From Nevskia sp964451925 (lineage in GTDB: Bacteria > Pseudomonadota > Gammaproteobacteria > Nevskiales > Nevskiaceae), in NCBI GenBank assembly GCA_964451925.1, contig CAYVKA010000003.1, forward strand, positions 62,001 to 126,000: 64,000 bases of DNA, read 5' to 3'. Below are positions 16,886 through 25,638 of the stretch, piece by piece (the first letter of the stretch is position 1; each line of letters starts with the position of its first letter). A program made the translations under genes and the position numbers. The notes beneath the pieces are model-generated. The model ran no database searches. It saw only the letters and a list, made by a program, of their open reading frames with translations, and had not been told where the DNA came from.

Positions 16886-17539
16886 ATGAACGATCAAACA
16901 CAGCAATCTCAAGCCAGTACGTCAAGTCTCCCCGCTGTCACGCAGGGTTCGCAAGCTCCGCTGGTGGAAGGGCTCGGGCAGGGGGCGCCGACACTGCAAA
17001 GCATTCAGCCCGCTCCCGTGGCGTCGGGTGACGTGCCGAAGGCAACGGAGATCCGCGCCAAGTTCGCTGAGGAGGCGCATCAATACGTGCGGGACTACAT
17101 CCGCCAAGCGGACCAAAAGGCGGCCTTTTTCTTCGCAGGCGCCACCGCGTTGATCGCCTTCCTGTACAAGTCCGGGCTTATCAACATGACGCGCTGGCAT
17201 AAGCCAGTGCTGCAGATGGCTTTTCTCGACGTCTGGTCGCTGATCACCGGTATTGCCCTGCTGATCTGCGCGGTCGCGAGCATCCTCACGGTGGCCCCAA
17301 GACTGAGGGGGTCGAAGCGCGGCCTGATTTTCTTCGGTGCGATCGCCGAGTTTCCGTCTCGCAACGATTACGCCATCGAGATTCGCACTAAGCCGGTTGA
17401 CGAACTCATCGAGGCCAAGCTGATGCATGTGCATGACATTGCGGGCATTTGCGTCAACAAGTTCGGGATGCTGAAGATTGGTATCTACACCGGCATCGTT
17501 GGCACTGTCAGCGCGATAGTGCTGCTGATGATCAGTTGA
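16886..17539 (+). CDS. Pycsar effector, PycTM-like membrane protein
   Basis: A 217-residue protein. About 50 polar N-terminal residues are followed by the Pycsar-effector core: an amphipathic segment YVRDYIRQADQKAAFFFAG running into TM1 (about 79-97), TM2 (about 115-136), a cytosolic part with VHDIAGICVNKFGMLKIG, and TM3 (about 196-216). The ADxKA motif at the start of TM1 and the late NKF-ML block are characteristic of this effector family. On binding the cyclic pyrimidine nucleotide these proteins are thought to disrupt the inner membrane and cause abortive infection. It sits between two cyclase genes, with spacings of 9 and 42 bp. Confidence 0.82.
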   Translation: MNDQTQQSQASTSSLPAVTQGSQAPLVEGLGQGAPTLQSIQPAPVASGDVPKATEIRAKFAEEAHQYVRDYIRQADQKAAFFFAGATALIAFLYKSGLINMTRWHKPVLQMAFLDVWSLITGIALLICAVASILTVAPRLRGSKRGLIFFGAIAEFPSRNDYAIEIRTKPVDELIEAKLMHVHDIAGICVNKFGMLKIGIYTGIVGTVSAIVLLMIS

Positions 17540-17581
17540 GGAACATGAGAAATACCTGATGTAGCGTGAAGGAGATTTGGT

Positions 17582-18928
17582 ATGGCGCGGCCCACCCAGT
17601 TCAAGGATTTATTCGATCAATACCTACCACGCGACTTGCAGAAGTCGTTGGTAAGGGCAGACAGCGCAAGCCTAGAGGCGTATGACTCGGCGTTCAGCGA
17701 ACCAACGTCGCTAATGGTGCCGGACGAGGAGCACGCGATCCAGAATGCCGTGCGGCCGTGGATCGGCAAACTCGGCGTGAACACGGGGGCGATCGGAGCG
17801 CACCCGGATTTCGCGCACCTGGTGGGTACCGATCAGATCATCTACCACCACATCACTACTCTGTTCCTCGACATCGAGAACTCGACGCGGCTATCTCTCC
17901 TCATGCCACTGGAAGAGGTGCTGCGTATCAAGAATGGCATTTTGAGAGCGGCGTCGGAGATGGTGCGTGCGTTCGACGGGCACGTGCACCGCTTCATGGG
18001 CGATGCACTGATGGCATTCTTTGGGGGCGCCAAGATCTCGCCTGAGGATTCAGCAATGGCCGCAATCAACTGCGCGGCAATGCTCCGGCAGTTCATGAAA
18101 GTGGCGGTACTGCCTGGCCTGCAGCAACGTGGCATCGACACCAAGGACCTGGGGTTCCGCATCGGCATCGACTACGGTGAAGACTCCAAAGTGCTTTGGG
18201 CGTCCTATGGGCATTCCAAGGTCAATGAAGTCACCGCTACATCTTTCTACGTCGACGTGGCAGCGAAGCTGCAGCATCAGGCAGGCCGGAATCAGGTGAT
18301 GCTCGGTGACAGTCTGCTTTCGTTCCTCGATTTTCCCGATCCGTTCCGGGAAGTGAAAACTCAAACCCGCAACGGTGAAGAGGAAGCCGTGCCGGTGTTA
18401 CTGCCCAACCTCTCAGACGCGAATGGTCAGCCGATCAACTACTCGATCCGCAAGCTCAAGGCGCGCAATTTTGACAACCTCTTGCCGGTCCCGACCGCTG
18501 TCAAGGCAACCTTCGATGGCAGCAAGGCCCATCACCACCCGGGGGTAACCTACCAGCTCTGGGTGGTAGGGGGCGGCAAGAGGCAACCTTACAACTCCTT
18601 GAGCCAGTGCCTTAACAAGGGGCTGGCTCTCGAGTTTGAAGTGAGTGTGCAGCATCGCGGATACAGCCATCGGTACCCGCTGTCGGTGAATTTTAGGAAA
18701 ACCAACTACGGCGCTGAGGCGGGCGCCGAGGCCAAGACATTTCCTTGGGTGGTCAAGACCATCAGCCATCCGCACGGCAGCGGTTACGGTTCTCAGCCGC
18801 CGGCGGCGTCAACGGTCATCCAGGAAGAAGGTACGGCCTACAGAGGCATCCACCAGATGGAGGTGGAGGTGAAGGATGTCCACGGCGCCTTGCTGTTTCG
18901 GGATGCGATTGGTGTGCATATCCGCTAA
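17582..18928 (+). CDS. second Pycsar cyclase with C-terminal AGS-C-like sensor domain
   Basis: A 448-residue protein with a strong GAAGGAG site. An N-terminal region of about 85 residues precedes a class III cyclase domain (about 88-280) with both metal-binding Asp: TTLFLDIENST (D97) and HRFMGDALMAFFGG (D141), then GFRIGIDYGEDSKVLWASYG. From about residue 305 there is a beta-rich domain ending TAYRGIHQMEVEVKDVHG and GVHIR, which fits the AGS-C (adenylyl/guanylyl cyclase and SMODS C-terminal sensor) pattern known from one clade of Pycsar cyclases. Both cyclases look catalytically competent, which is unusual for a one-effector locus. They may form a heterodimer or respond to different triggers. 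Confidence 0.8.
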   Translation: MARPTQFKDLFDQYLPRDLQKSLVRADSASLEAYDSAFSEPTSLMVPDEEHAIQNAVRPWIGKLGVNTGAIGAHPDFAHLVGTDQIIYHHITTLFLDIENSTRLSLLMPLEEVLRIKNGILRAASEMVRAFDGHVHRFMGDALMAFFGGAKISPEDSAMAAINCAAMLRQFMKVAVLPGLQQRGIDTKDLGFRIGIDYGEDSKVLWASYGHSKVNEVTATSFYVDVAAKLQHQAGRNQVMLGDSLLSFLDFPDPFREVKTQTRNGEEEAVPVLLPNLSDANGQPINYSIRKLKARNFDNLLPVPTAVKATFDGSKAHHHPGVTYQLWVVGGGKRQPYNSLSQCLNKGLALEFEVSVQHRGYSHRYPLSVNFRKTNYGAEAGAEAKTFPWVVKTISHPHGSGYGSQPPAASTVIQEEGTAYRGIHQMEVEVKDVHGALLFRDAIGVHIR

Positions 18929-18959
18929 ATGGCGCCCTGATATCAAGATCGGAGCTCGT

Positions 18960-19370
18960 ATGAATCGTGACATGGACTTAATTCGGAATTTGGTGTTGCG
19001 GATGGAGTCCTTTGATCCTCCTGCTACAGGTCCCGTGGAGTCGTTTATAAACCTGGACGCTGACCAGCCGGCGATGAAGTTTGACGGTTGCACCGTGACG
19101 CAAGTGCACTATCACGTCCGCCTCTTGGCCAATGCCGGTTTCCTTGATTCGGTCAGAGAATTGCCTGGATCGACGTGTGTTATGGCGAAAGGGCTGACCT
19201 GGAAAGGACACGATTTCGCGGACAGCGTACGCGACCCGGAAATTTGGCGCGTGACGAAGGAGAATGCACGGAGGGTTGGTGGCTTCAGCGTCGACGTGCT
19301 GGTGGCTCTCGCGAAAGGCTTCGTGAAGAAGAAAATTGAGGAGCACACGGGGATAAAGCTTGACATGTAG
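18960..19370 (+). CDS. DUF2513 family protein
   Basis: Start ATG 18960 (MNRDMDLIRNLVLRMESF) with GGAG six bases upstream; 136 residues. The opening MNRDMDLIRNLVL, the mid-segment TVTQVHYHVRLLANAGFL and GLTWKGHDFADSVRD are the hallmarks of DUF2513, a small winged-helix-like family seen mostly in prophages and mobile or defence islands. It lies 31 bp after the second cyclase in the same direction and could be co-transcribed with the Pycsar genes as a regulator or accessory protein. No function is established for the family. Confidence 0.8.
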   Translation: MNRDMDLIRNLVLRMESFDPPATGPVESFINLDADQPAMKFDGCTVTQVHYHVRLLANAGFLDSVRELPGSTCVMAKGLTWKGHDFADSVRDPEIWRVTKENARRVGGFSVDVLVALAKGFVKKKIEEHTGIKLDM

Positions 19371-19548
19371 TTAGCTTACGAGGTGCTTATGCAGAAAATC
19401 ACGATTTATACGTTTGAGGTCTACGTATAGCCAACGACCAGTTGCAGCGATCAAGACGGTTGGGGGACGCGCGAGACAATTTGAGAGTCAGAGGTTCTAT
19501 CATTCGTGAGTTCGAACCGGCTCCCCTTGTAGCCGCGGGCCTCGCTGT
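19371..19548. other. short gap between convergent genes
   Basis: No gene is seen here. A GTTCGAACC segment near 19510 resembles a tRNA T-loop, but its flanks do not pair. The integrase gene ends just to the right, so an attachment site could lie here; no repeat of this segment was found in the window. Confidence 0.3.
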
Positions 19549-20667
19549 TTACTTATCAAGCAACGTCGCCACCTCGCTTTCAAACAACTCGCCCGACCGA
19601 TAGTACCCCATCACCGTTGCAGCCTGCCGATGCTCAGTGAGGGCCATCACATCTCCGAGCGGCACCTTGCGCTTACCGGCTTCCGTGATGAAACCGGAGC
19701 GCAAGCTGTGACCGGCCCAATCGCCCTCGATCCCCGCCAGCGTAGCGCGACGCTTCACAATCGACGCGACGGACGCCCCGGAAAGGGAAGGGCCGATACG
19801 GTTCCGCCAAAGCCGCCGGAAGATTGGCCCCTCGGTGATCTGCGCGCGGGTCAGCCAGGCGGTCAATGCCTCGGCGGCCTTGCCGCGGATTGGCTTATCG
19901 GGGAGAGCGTTGCGGGAGCGGCTTCCTGCCTGGTTGGTCTTCGAACGGTGCATCCGCAGCAGATATGTGCGCTCGTCGACCTTGATCAGCTGCTCCATCG
20001 TCGCCGCCGCGACCTCGGACCGCCGCCGGCCGCCGCTCGACCACGCAAACAACAAAAGCGCGCGGTCCCGAACACCCTCCAGGGAATCGTCACACGTCGC
20101 TGCCATGGCCTCGAGCGGTTCCCGCGTCGCGGCGGTCTTCTTAGTCGGCGCTTCGCCACGCTTCGCTGCGGCGCGCTTGGCGCGGGAAACCAAGTGCCGG
20201 ACCTGGGGATCTTCACAAGGATTGGCGGCGCGCTTGAGCTGGTGCAGCTTGGACAGAACATAGATTCGATGGGTCACCGTGGCCATCTTGAGCGGACCCA
20301 GCGCGCCCTTGAAGCCGGCGTCGACCAGCCGTCGATCCGTTTCCGCAGGTAGTTCGCAAACGAGCTGGCCGTCCTTGATCCGCGCCGTGTGGTCCACCAC
20401 AAATTGCACGACCACCAGCGGCGGAACGGGCAGGGCGAGTGGTTTGCCGTAGCGCGCCTGTGCCCAGGCGCACCAGTACCGCAGTGCGCTGCGATAGGCC
20501 CGTAAGGTGTTTTCAGCCTGGCCAGCCAGCAGAATTTCCTCAGCGGCTCGCCGCGCCTGCTCGCCCAATTCCTCCGTGGAAAGCGGGGGAGGGGCGACAA
20601 CCGGGGCCGGCAACACCGACTTTTCGGTCTTGGTCCTCGATTTTTGCAGTCGCTGACGGGCGGCCAT
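19549..20667 (-). CDS. tyrosine recombinase / site-specific integrase
   Basis: A 372-residue tyrosine recombinase. The N-terminal SAM-like domain (about 35-140: AENTLRAYRSALRYWCAWA) is followed by the catalytic domain with the first Arg in WSSGGRRRSEV, a Lys strand (YLLRMHRSKTNQAG), the HxxR box GHSLRSG, and TEHRQAATVMGYYR with the final His and Tyr. All catalytic positions appear present. It diverges from the KfrA-like gene across a 122-bp gap holding a palindrome, an arrangement common on plasmids and integrative elements. It probably mobilised this island; its att sites are not identified. Confidence 0.88.
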   Translation of the reverse strand: MAARQRLQKSRTKTEKSVLPAPVVAPPPLSTEELGEQARRAAEEILLAGQAENTLRAYRSALRYWCAWAQARYGKPLALPVPPLVVVQFVVDHTARIKDGQLVCELPAETDRRLVDAGFKGALGPLKMATVTHRIYVLSKLHQLKRAANPCEDPQVRHLVSRAKRAAAKRGEAPTKKTAATREPLEAMAATCDDSLEGVRDRALLLFAWSSGGRRRSEVAAATMEQLIKVDERTYLLRMHRSKTNQAGSRSRNALPDKPIRGKAAEALTAWLTRAQITEGPIFRRLWRNRIGPSLSGASVASIVKRRATLAGIEGDWAGHSLRSGFITEAGKRKVPLGDVMALTEHRQAATVMGYYRSGELFESEVATLLDK

Positions 20668-20723
20668 TTCGATATTTATCCTATGTATTCTGTATAAGAT
20701 ATAACAGAGATGCGTATGTACTT

Positions 20724-20755
20724 ACGATAAGCATCACTTATCGTCGGTACGATAG
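20724..20755. promoter_or_regulatory. palindromic operator between integrase and KfrA-like gene
   Basis: ACGATAAG (20724-20731), CATCA, CTTATCGT (20737-20744) are perfect eight-base arms, followed by a third half-site ACGATAG at 20749-20755. It lies 35-66 bp ahead of the KfrA-like start. KfrA proteins autorepress by binding dyads in their own promoter region, so this is the likely site. Confidence 0.65.
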
Positions 20756-20789
20756 CAAATCTGGGGCAGGGCGACATCGGAGACTTTCT

Positions 20790-21665
20790 ATGGCCCGCGG
20801 CATCACCGAACAAGATGTATTCGAGGCGGCGGATGCGCTGCTGGCGCGCGGCGAGCGCCCCACTATCGATCGTGTGCGCGATCACATCGGCCGCGGCTCG
20901 CCCAACACCATCAACCCGATGCTCGATGCCTGGTGGCTCGCGCTGGGCAAGCGCGTCGGAGGCATCCAGGCCGATGGCGTACCGCCGTCAGTTATGCAGG
21001 CGATGACCCGCTTCTACGCCGACCTCCGCGCCCAGGCTCTGGCCGACGCGCAGGCCGCCCTGGCCGAGCAGCAGCGCCTGGCGGATGAGGCCAGGGAGGC
21101 GCTCGCGACCGTCAAGGAAGAGATGGACTCCGAACGTGTGGCCCTGCTGACGACAATCGCGACCCTGCGCGGCGAGCTGACCAGGCTTGGGGACACCAAT
21201 CAAGCCCTCACCCGGCAAGTAGCCCAGCAGCAGGTCGATCTCGACAACGCTCTGGACAAGGCCAACCAGGCCGCGCAAGCGTTGCAGCGTGCCCAGAACG
21301 ACCAGGAGCACGCCTCCGCTGCTGCCAAAGCGGATCTCGATCGCGTCCGCGAGCAGTGGCAGGGCAATGAGCGCCACTGGCTGACCGAGATCGAGCACTC
21401 GCGCGACGAAGCCAAGCGACTGCGTGCCGAGCACGACCGCACACTGAAGGCGCAACAGGGCCGGATCACGGACCTGGAGCAGCAGCTATCGGCCGGTGCC
21501 AAGGAGCGCGCCGCGCTGCGCGTGGCGGTGGATTCAACTCAGCGGGAGCTCGCCCAAGAACGGGAAAAGCGAAGCTTTGCCGAAGGCGCACTGGCCGCAA
21601 AAAGCTCTGAGGGAAAGACCCTGCCTAGCCGGCCACGGCGAACACGCCCCTCAACCAGGCGGTGA
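20790..21665 (+). CDS. KfrA-like DNA-binding coiled-coil protein
   Basis: The start is ATG 20790 (MARGITEQDVFEAADALLARGERPT), the usual KfrA N-terminus. The 291-residue protein has an N-terminal winged helix of the KfrA_N family (about 1-60, with IDRVRDHIGRGSPNTINPML). A long Ala/Gln/Glu-rich coiled coil follows (about 75-270, with repeated heptads such as LADEAREALATVKEEMD), and then an Arg/Pro tail (RPRRTRPSTRR). KfrA proteins bind DNA and form filaments on low-copy plasmids, aiding segregation and repressing their own promoter. The palindrome at 20724 is the expected target. It indicates a plasmid or integrative-element origin for the island. Confidence 0.85.
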   Translation: MARGITEQDVFEAADALLARGERPTIDRVRDHIGRGSPNTINPMLDAWWLALGKRVGGIQADGVPPSVMQAMTRFYADLRAQALADAQAALAEQQRLADEAREALATVKEEMDSERVALLTTIATLRGELTRLGDTNQALTRQVAQQQVDLDNALDKANQAAQALQRAQNDQEHASAAAKADLDRVREQWQGNERHWLTEIEHSRDEAKRLRAEHDRTLKAQQGRITDLEQQLSAGAKERAALRVAVDSTQRELAQEREKRSFAEGALAAKSSEGKTLPSRPRRTRPSTRR

Positions 21666-21783
21666 ATCCCAGCGACAATGCCTAGGAATAGACGCGCCAG
21701 TCGACCTTGGGCACGATTCGACACGGTAGCAATCCCAATCGAGTAACGCGTACTCCGCCTGGCTGGCCAAGAGGGCATATTAA

Positions 21784-22260
21784 CTACGGCTTCAGGCCTC
21801 CGATCGCCAGCCAGGCATGCCGGAGCGCCTGGGCGTCAAACAAGGCGTGGTGCCAAGGCTTGGCGGCACTCTGGTGATAGGCATGCTGGGCTTCGCCGAA
21901 GTCCGGGATAGAGATCAGCTCCAAGGGGATCCGTGGCCTGACCAGACCGGTCGGCCAACCGTTGTTCAAGCGGGTAAGCAGTTCGACGTCCCGAGGCTGA
22001 TCACAAGCGATTTCGGTCGGCCCCGGCAGAGAATCCAAGAACGCTCCCAACTGGGATTTGCACCAACCCCAATCACCGGTCCGGGAAGGGAATAGACCGA
22101 AGTGCGGCAGCACGTTGGCTATCACGAATGACGAGCAGGCCGAGGGTGGCACGTCGTCTCGCTCGCAGTAGAACTCGACGCCATCACCGACGAGCGCAAG
22201 CGAGAGAAGCTTGGCGCCGTCGTCGTTGGTCGAGTATTCGGTGTCCAGAAATAGGATCAT
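21784..22260 (-). CDS. 3'-5' exoribonuclease-like protein (DEDD fold)
   Basis: A 158-residue protein beginning MILFLDTEYST. The LDTE motif supplies the first acidic pair of a DEDD exonuclease, PRDVELLTRLNN a further acidic helix, and HHALFDAQALRHAW the C-terminal His and Asp. Length and layout resemble the Rv2179c-like 3'-5' exoribonuclease family, which is frequent on mobile elements. It is convergent with the KfrA-like gene. A role in RNA turnover or phage RNA degradation is possible but not shown. Confidence 0.65.
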   Translation of the reverse strand: MILFLDTEYSTNDDGAKLLSLALVGDGVEFYCERDDVPPSACSSFVIANVLPHFGLFPSRTGDWGWCKSQLGAFLDSLPGPTEIACDQPRDVELLTRLNNGWPTGLVRPRIPLELISIPDFGEAQHAYHQSAAKPWHHALFDAQALRHAWLAIGGLKP

Positions 22261-22528
22261 CGGCCTGGGAAGCGAAACACAGCCGCTGTCGTAGGATAAC
22301 CGGGATACGGGTACGAATCAGCGTCGAGCCTTTAATGTGACTCAATCCTGAACTCCCTTCGGAAGCTTACTCTTCGAGCTGCGATCGTCAAGGCTCGTAG
22401 GGTGCGGCGCCCAGCCCACGGAAGTTATCGAAATCCGATAACCTGACTTAAGCTTTGTTATGGACTAGCGTTGCCGGCCCGGAGCGGTCTGTCGCGAGCG
22501 GCAGCCAACGGGCAGGCTAAATCCCTGA

Positions 22529-23107
22529 ATGGATACCCCACTACCGCCGACTGAGGATAGACATCTGCTCGTTCTCGACTTGGACGAGACGTTGGTGTAC
22601 GCCAGTGACAAGCCTTTGTCGCGCTCACCAGAATTCACTGTGCCGCCGTACTTGCTGTATTTGCGCCCAGGGGTTCAACCATTCCTGGAACAGGCAGGTC
22701 GTCTTTTTCGCCTGGCCATATGGACATCGTCGTCGCCAAACTACGCGCGAGCAGTCTGTAGCCTACTGTTTAGAAAGCCGGACTCGCTGGCCTTCATCTG
22801 GGCCAGTGATCGGTGCACAATGCGGCGAGACCTCGAAACGGACACGTGGTGCAATACCAAACCGCTGCAGAAGCTCAGGCGACGCGGCTATGATTTAAAC
22901 CGGATCCTAGTCGTGGACGATAGCCCGGAAAAGCACACGAGAAACTACGGGAACTTGATTCACGTAGCCCCGTACGAAGGTGATCCGAGCGACGATGAGC
23001 TATTCCATCTCAGCCGCTACTTGGAGCAAATATCTCAAGAACCCGATGTTCGCCGCATCGAAAAGAGAAACTGGCGTAAGCGTATGAGCGGCATGTCCGC
23101 CAAGTAG
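22529..23107 (+). CDS. NIF/CTD-type HAD phosphatase
   Basis: A 192-residue protein with HAD motif I as VLDLDETLVYAS (DxDET), motif II as AIWTSSSPNYA and motif III/IV as RILVVDDSPEKHTRNYGN. The order and the surrounding LYLRPGVQPFLEQ segment match the NIF (NLI-interacting factor, CTD small phosphatase-like) family of Mg-dependent protein phosphatases, mainly eukaryotic but found in scattered bacterial accessory loci. No membrane span. Flanked by non-conserved island genes with no operon partner, so its substrate is unknown. Confidence 0.85.
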   Translation: MDTPLPPTEDRHLLVLDLDETLVYASDKPLSRSPEFTVPPYLLYLRPGVQPFLEQAGRLFRLAIWTSSSPNYARAVCSLLFRKPDSLAFIWASDRCTMRRDLETDTWCNTKPLQKLRRRGYDLNRILVVDDSPEKHTRNYGNLIHVAPYEGDPSDDELFHLSRYLEQISQEPDVRRIEKRNWRKRMSGMSAK

Positions 23108-23281
23108 GCGGGTATTCTGCAAAACGCGAATGTGCACCTACTTGCACCCTGTGGGGCAAGCTACAATCGCGCGGACCCAGTCGCCGACCGCATCGCGGGT
23201 CGCTGGCGTCAACTCGAACGTTAAGGGATTAGTTCGGTTCCACTTGACGAGTACCGGGCGCATCAAGGGGAGAGCAAATGA

Positions 23282-24739
23282 CTAAGCACTGCTGGGGTAG
23301 TGAGCCTTCGCTGGTCGCGTCGTCGCCTTGCGCGGCGTCGAGTTCGAAACAGTGCGCGTAGCTGCGTCGTGCCGGCGAGCGGCCTTCCTGGTCTGGCGCT
23401 GTGGCTTTTTCAGCGTTGCACGTCGCTTCATGGCTTTGGTAACAAGCTTGCGGCCCCCGATAGGGCTCCCAGATTTCTTTGCCTGTTTCGTCTTCTGCTT
23501 GGTGTGGCGCGTTGCCTTAGTTTTTTTGGGCGCAGGCAGTTTTCTAGTGCCATCCCCCAGAACTATTAGGGCCCGGCGGATTGCGCTCGCTTCTTTGGCA
23601 TGCTGACGCAACGCGGCTGTGACACCGGCGGGGATCTCCTGCCGGGGCGGCAGAGCGTCTAGCCGCTCGCTCACTTTCTCGAGTCGCAGCACCAGCAACT
23701 GAAGTGACTCAAGATCGATGGTGCACAGATCTGGCTGGTGCTCGACGGACAACCGGCTCAGAGCCTGGTCGACGTACTGCTTCAGGACACCGTGCGCATC
23801 GCGGATTGAGGCATTCGATTTTGCCAATCCATTGGTGACCGCTTCGGACAGTGACGGATACGACACCCGTTGTTGTGCCGCGGAGTCCAGACAGGCCACC
23901 AGCGCATCGACGTCAGACATCTCGGGCTTGGCCTCATCGCGCCGGGCCAAACCTTCATCGATGCGGCGGGCCAGATCACGCGCCACCTGGCTCAGCGCTT
24001 CGTTGATCCTGACCGCATGGTCCTCTACCACAGCGATTGCGCTTTGCGTGCGTCCAAGGTTCGCGGTCAGGTGAGACAAGGCGTCCGCTGTGCGCTGCTC
24101 GGCGGTCGACGCGACAGACGCGAGGAGATCTCGGAGTTCCTCGCTGGCAGGGAATTCGATCTTGCTAGTTATTGTGTCCAACCTCGCGACGGCTGCGAGG
24201 ATCTGCCGTGTGAGGTCGGCCTCGGCAAATAGCGGCAGATTCGGTGGGGCGGGCGTGCGGTACTGCTCGAGTAGGGCTTTGATCTGTCCTAGGGTGGGGC
24301 CAGCAGCCGGAACCGGCTGGCCACCATTCGAGGAGAGCAGATCAATCGCCTTGCTGAGGCGATTGATCTCGGTCGAGCTGGGCAACTTGGCGACGATTTC
24401 GTGGAGGCGCTTTAAGAACGCAGCCTCACGCTGGAGACTCAGCTCCCGCCAATCCGCCAGATCCCGCTGGATCTGGCTCAACAGCTTCGCGACGTCCGGC
24501 CCAGCTTGATCGGCAGCAGGGTTTTCTCGGAGGCCGTGTTCCCGAACGAACCTGTCACGGATGCGCGTGAGCCGCGTGTATGAGCCGAACCCGAGGCGTT
24601 CCCGCAATCTGAGGACGGATAGCGCTTGGCCGGTGCGCTCGTACTCCTCGCCCAGGCAGTCCAGTATCTGTTCTTCTGATCCACCTTCGTTATGGAGCGG
24701 CGGACGGGCAATTGTTGGTTGTAAGTCGTTCGTATTCAT
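23282..24739 (-). CDS. large KfrA-like protein with Lys/Arg-rich histone-like tail
   Basis: A 485-residue protein. The N-terminus (about 20-70: EEQILDCLGEEYERTGQALSV, then RERLGFGSYTRLTRIRDRF) looks like a KfrA-type winged helix. The central 300 residues are helical and probably coiled coil (LSQVARDLARRIDEGLARRD), and the last 85 residues are strongly basic with PAPKKTKATRHTKQKTKQAK-like runs, resembling H1-type tails. It probably binds DNA and may organise or segregate a mobile element. It is unrelated in detail to the KfrA-like protein at 20790, so the island carries two such proteins. Confidence 0.65.
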   Translation of the reverse strand: MNTNDLQPTIARPPLHNEGGSEEQILDCLGEEYERTGQALSVLRLRERLGFGSYTRLTRIRDRFVREHGLRENPAADQAGPDVAKLLSQIQRDLADWRELSLQREAAFLKRLHEIVAKLPSSTEINRLSKAIDLLSSNGGQPVPAAGPTLGQIKALLEQYRTPAPPNLPLFAEADLTRQILAAVARLDTITSKIEFPASEELRDLLASVASTAEQRTADALSHLTANLGRTQSAIAVVEDHAVRINEALSQVARDLARRIDEGLARRDEAKPEMSDVDALVACLDSAAQQRVSYPSLSEAVTNGLAKSNASIRDAHGVLKQYVDQALSRLSVEHQPDLCTIDLESLQLLVLRLEKVSERLDALPPRQEIPAGVTAALRQHAKEASAIRRALIVLGDGTRKLPAPKKTKATRHTKQKTKQAKKSGSPIGGRKLVTKAMKRRATLKKPQRQTRKAARRHDAATRTVSNSTPRKATTRPAKAHYPSSA

Positions 24740-25040
24740 GTTGTAGGAGCGTGATAGCCGGCCCCCAAAGGCCGCAGACTATAGGACGGCGACAGCAAAC
24801 GTCCGAACGAGAAGTGGTGCAAACGACATATGCCGACCCGTCTCCGCGCTTCCCAAATGCACATCCACCGATCGGAGTCCTTCTAGGTTTCGCCAGGCGC
24901 ACCTTGATGGGAGTAGTTCTGCCCACCACACTTGCAGCCAATCTCTTGCGTTCGGCAAGCAGTTCCAATTGCATAAGCTCCCGCAAGTCGTCAACGTCGA
25001 ATTCCAAACCGCAAGATACCAACTGCATTGCCACATGCAC
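24690..25040 (-). CDS. doubtful open frame, 116 aa
   Basis: The frame begins MHVAMQLVSCGLEFDVDDLRELMQ. Its first 60 residues have a plausible amphipathic composition, but the C-terminal part turns Cys-rich and overlaps the start of the KfrA-like gene by 50 bp. No family is recognised and there is no clear ribosome site. It may be a remnant; it is listed only because nothing else explains this stretch. Confidence 0.2.
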   Translation of the reverse strand: MHVAMQLVSCGLEFDVDDLRELMQLELLAERKRLAASVVGRTTPIKVRLAKPRRTPIGGCAFGKRGDGSAYVVCTTSRSDVCCRRPIVCGLWGPAITLLQHEYERLTTNNCPSAAP

Positions 25041-25638
25041 TCCGCCACCGTCCGAGAGGTGGTCTTACTAACCAATACGAATTCTTGAACCGCTACGTGG
25101 ACAAGCCGGATTTGACAAGATGGCTTCAACCCCATGCTTAGGAGGTGACTTCCTAAATCCAGCTTGGCCGGGAACCAGCGCAGCAACAGCCCGTCAAGCC
25201 ACTGATCGCCAAACATCGTTCTGGTATCCCTACATATCCAACTGGCTTCCGCTGGATTGCGGAAAACGGAGCTGCGCTCTTCGCAGGTAGCTTCCTGTGG
25301 AAGCTACGCCTTCAACGAAGCTCATTTCAAGATGCCGAAATCTCGCGTTTTTACGTGGGGAAGAAGATCGAGACCGAGACTATTAAGTTATTGAATATGC
25401 GGGACTATTCGCTCCAGCGTCAACAACTTGGAAAAATCTCTAGGAATTGTCCGGCAGGGGCGTTTAACAACATCAATCACTTAGAGCTTGCCACGTTTAT
25501 GTCGCCGGGCTAGATCGTGTCATTCGTACGATTTCATGCCGCCAGCTGCTCAAGATCGTGACGCTATGCAGGGCAACGAACTATCGGATGCCGACATTTA
25601 AGGCAACCCTCAAAAAAGCATTGGGCTCGTTGAGTTGT
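24740..25638. other. gene-poor stretch between the island and dif
   Basis: Apart from the doubtful frame at 24690-25040, no gene is convincing on either strand. The 25,220-25,638 part has stops in all frames at short intervals. It leads directly into the dif-like site. It may be decayed coding sequence. Confidence 0.45.

Noticed and set aside
19501..19530. GTTCGAACC with nearby CTCCCC, resembling the 3' part of a tRNA near the integrase gene
   Set aside because: The five bases on each side of the T-loop do not pair (GTGAG against CGGCT) and no acceptor, D or anticodon arms can be drawn.
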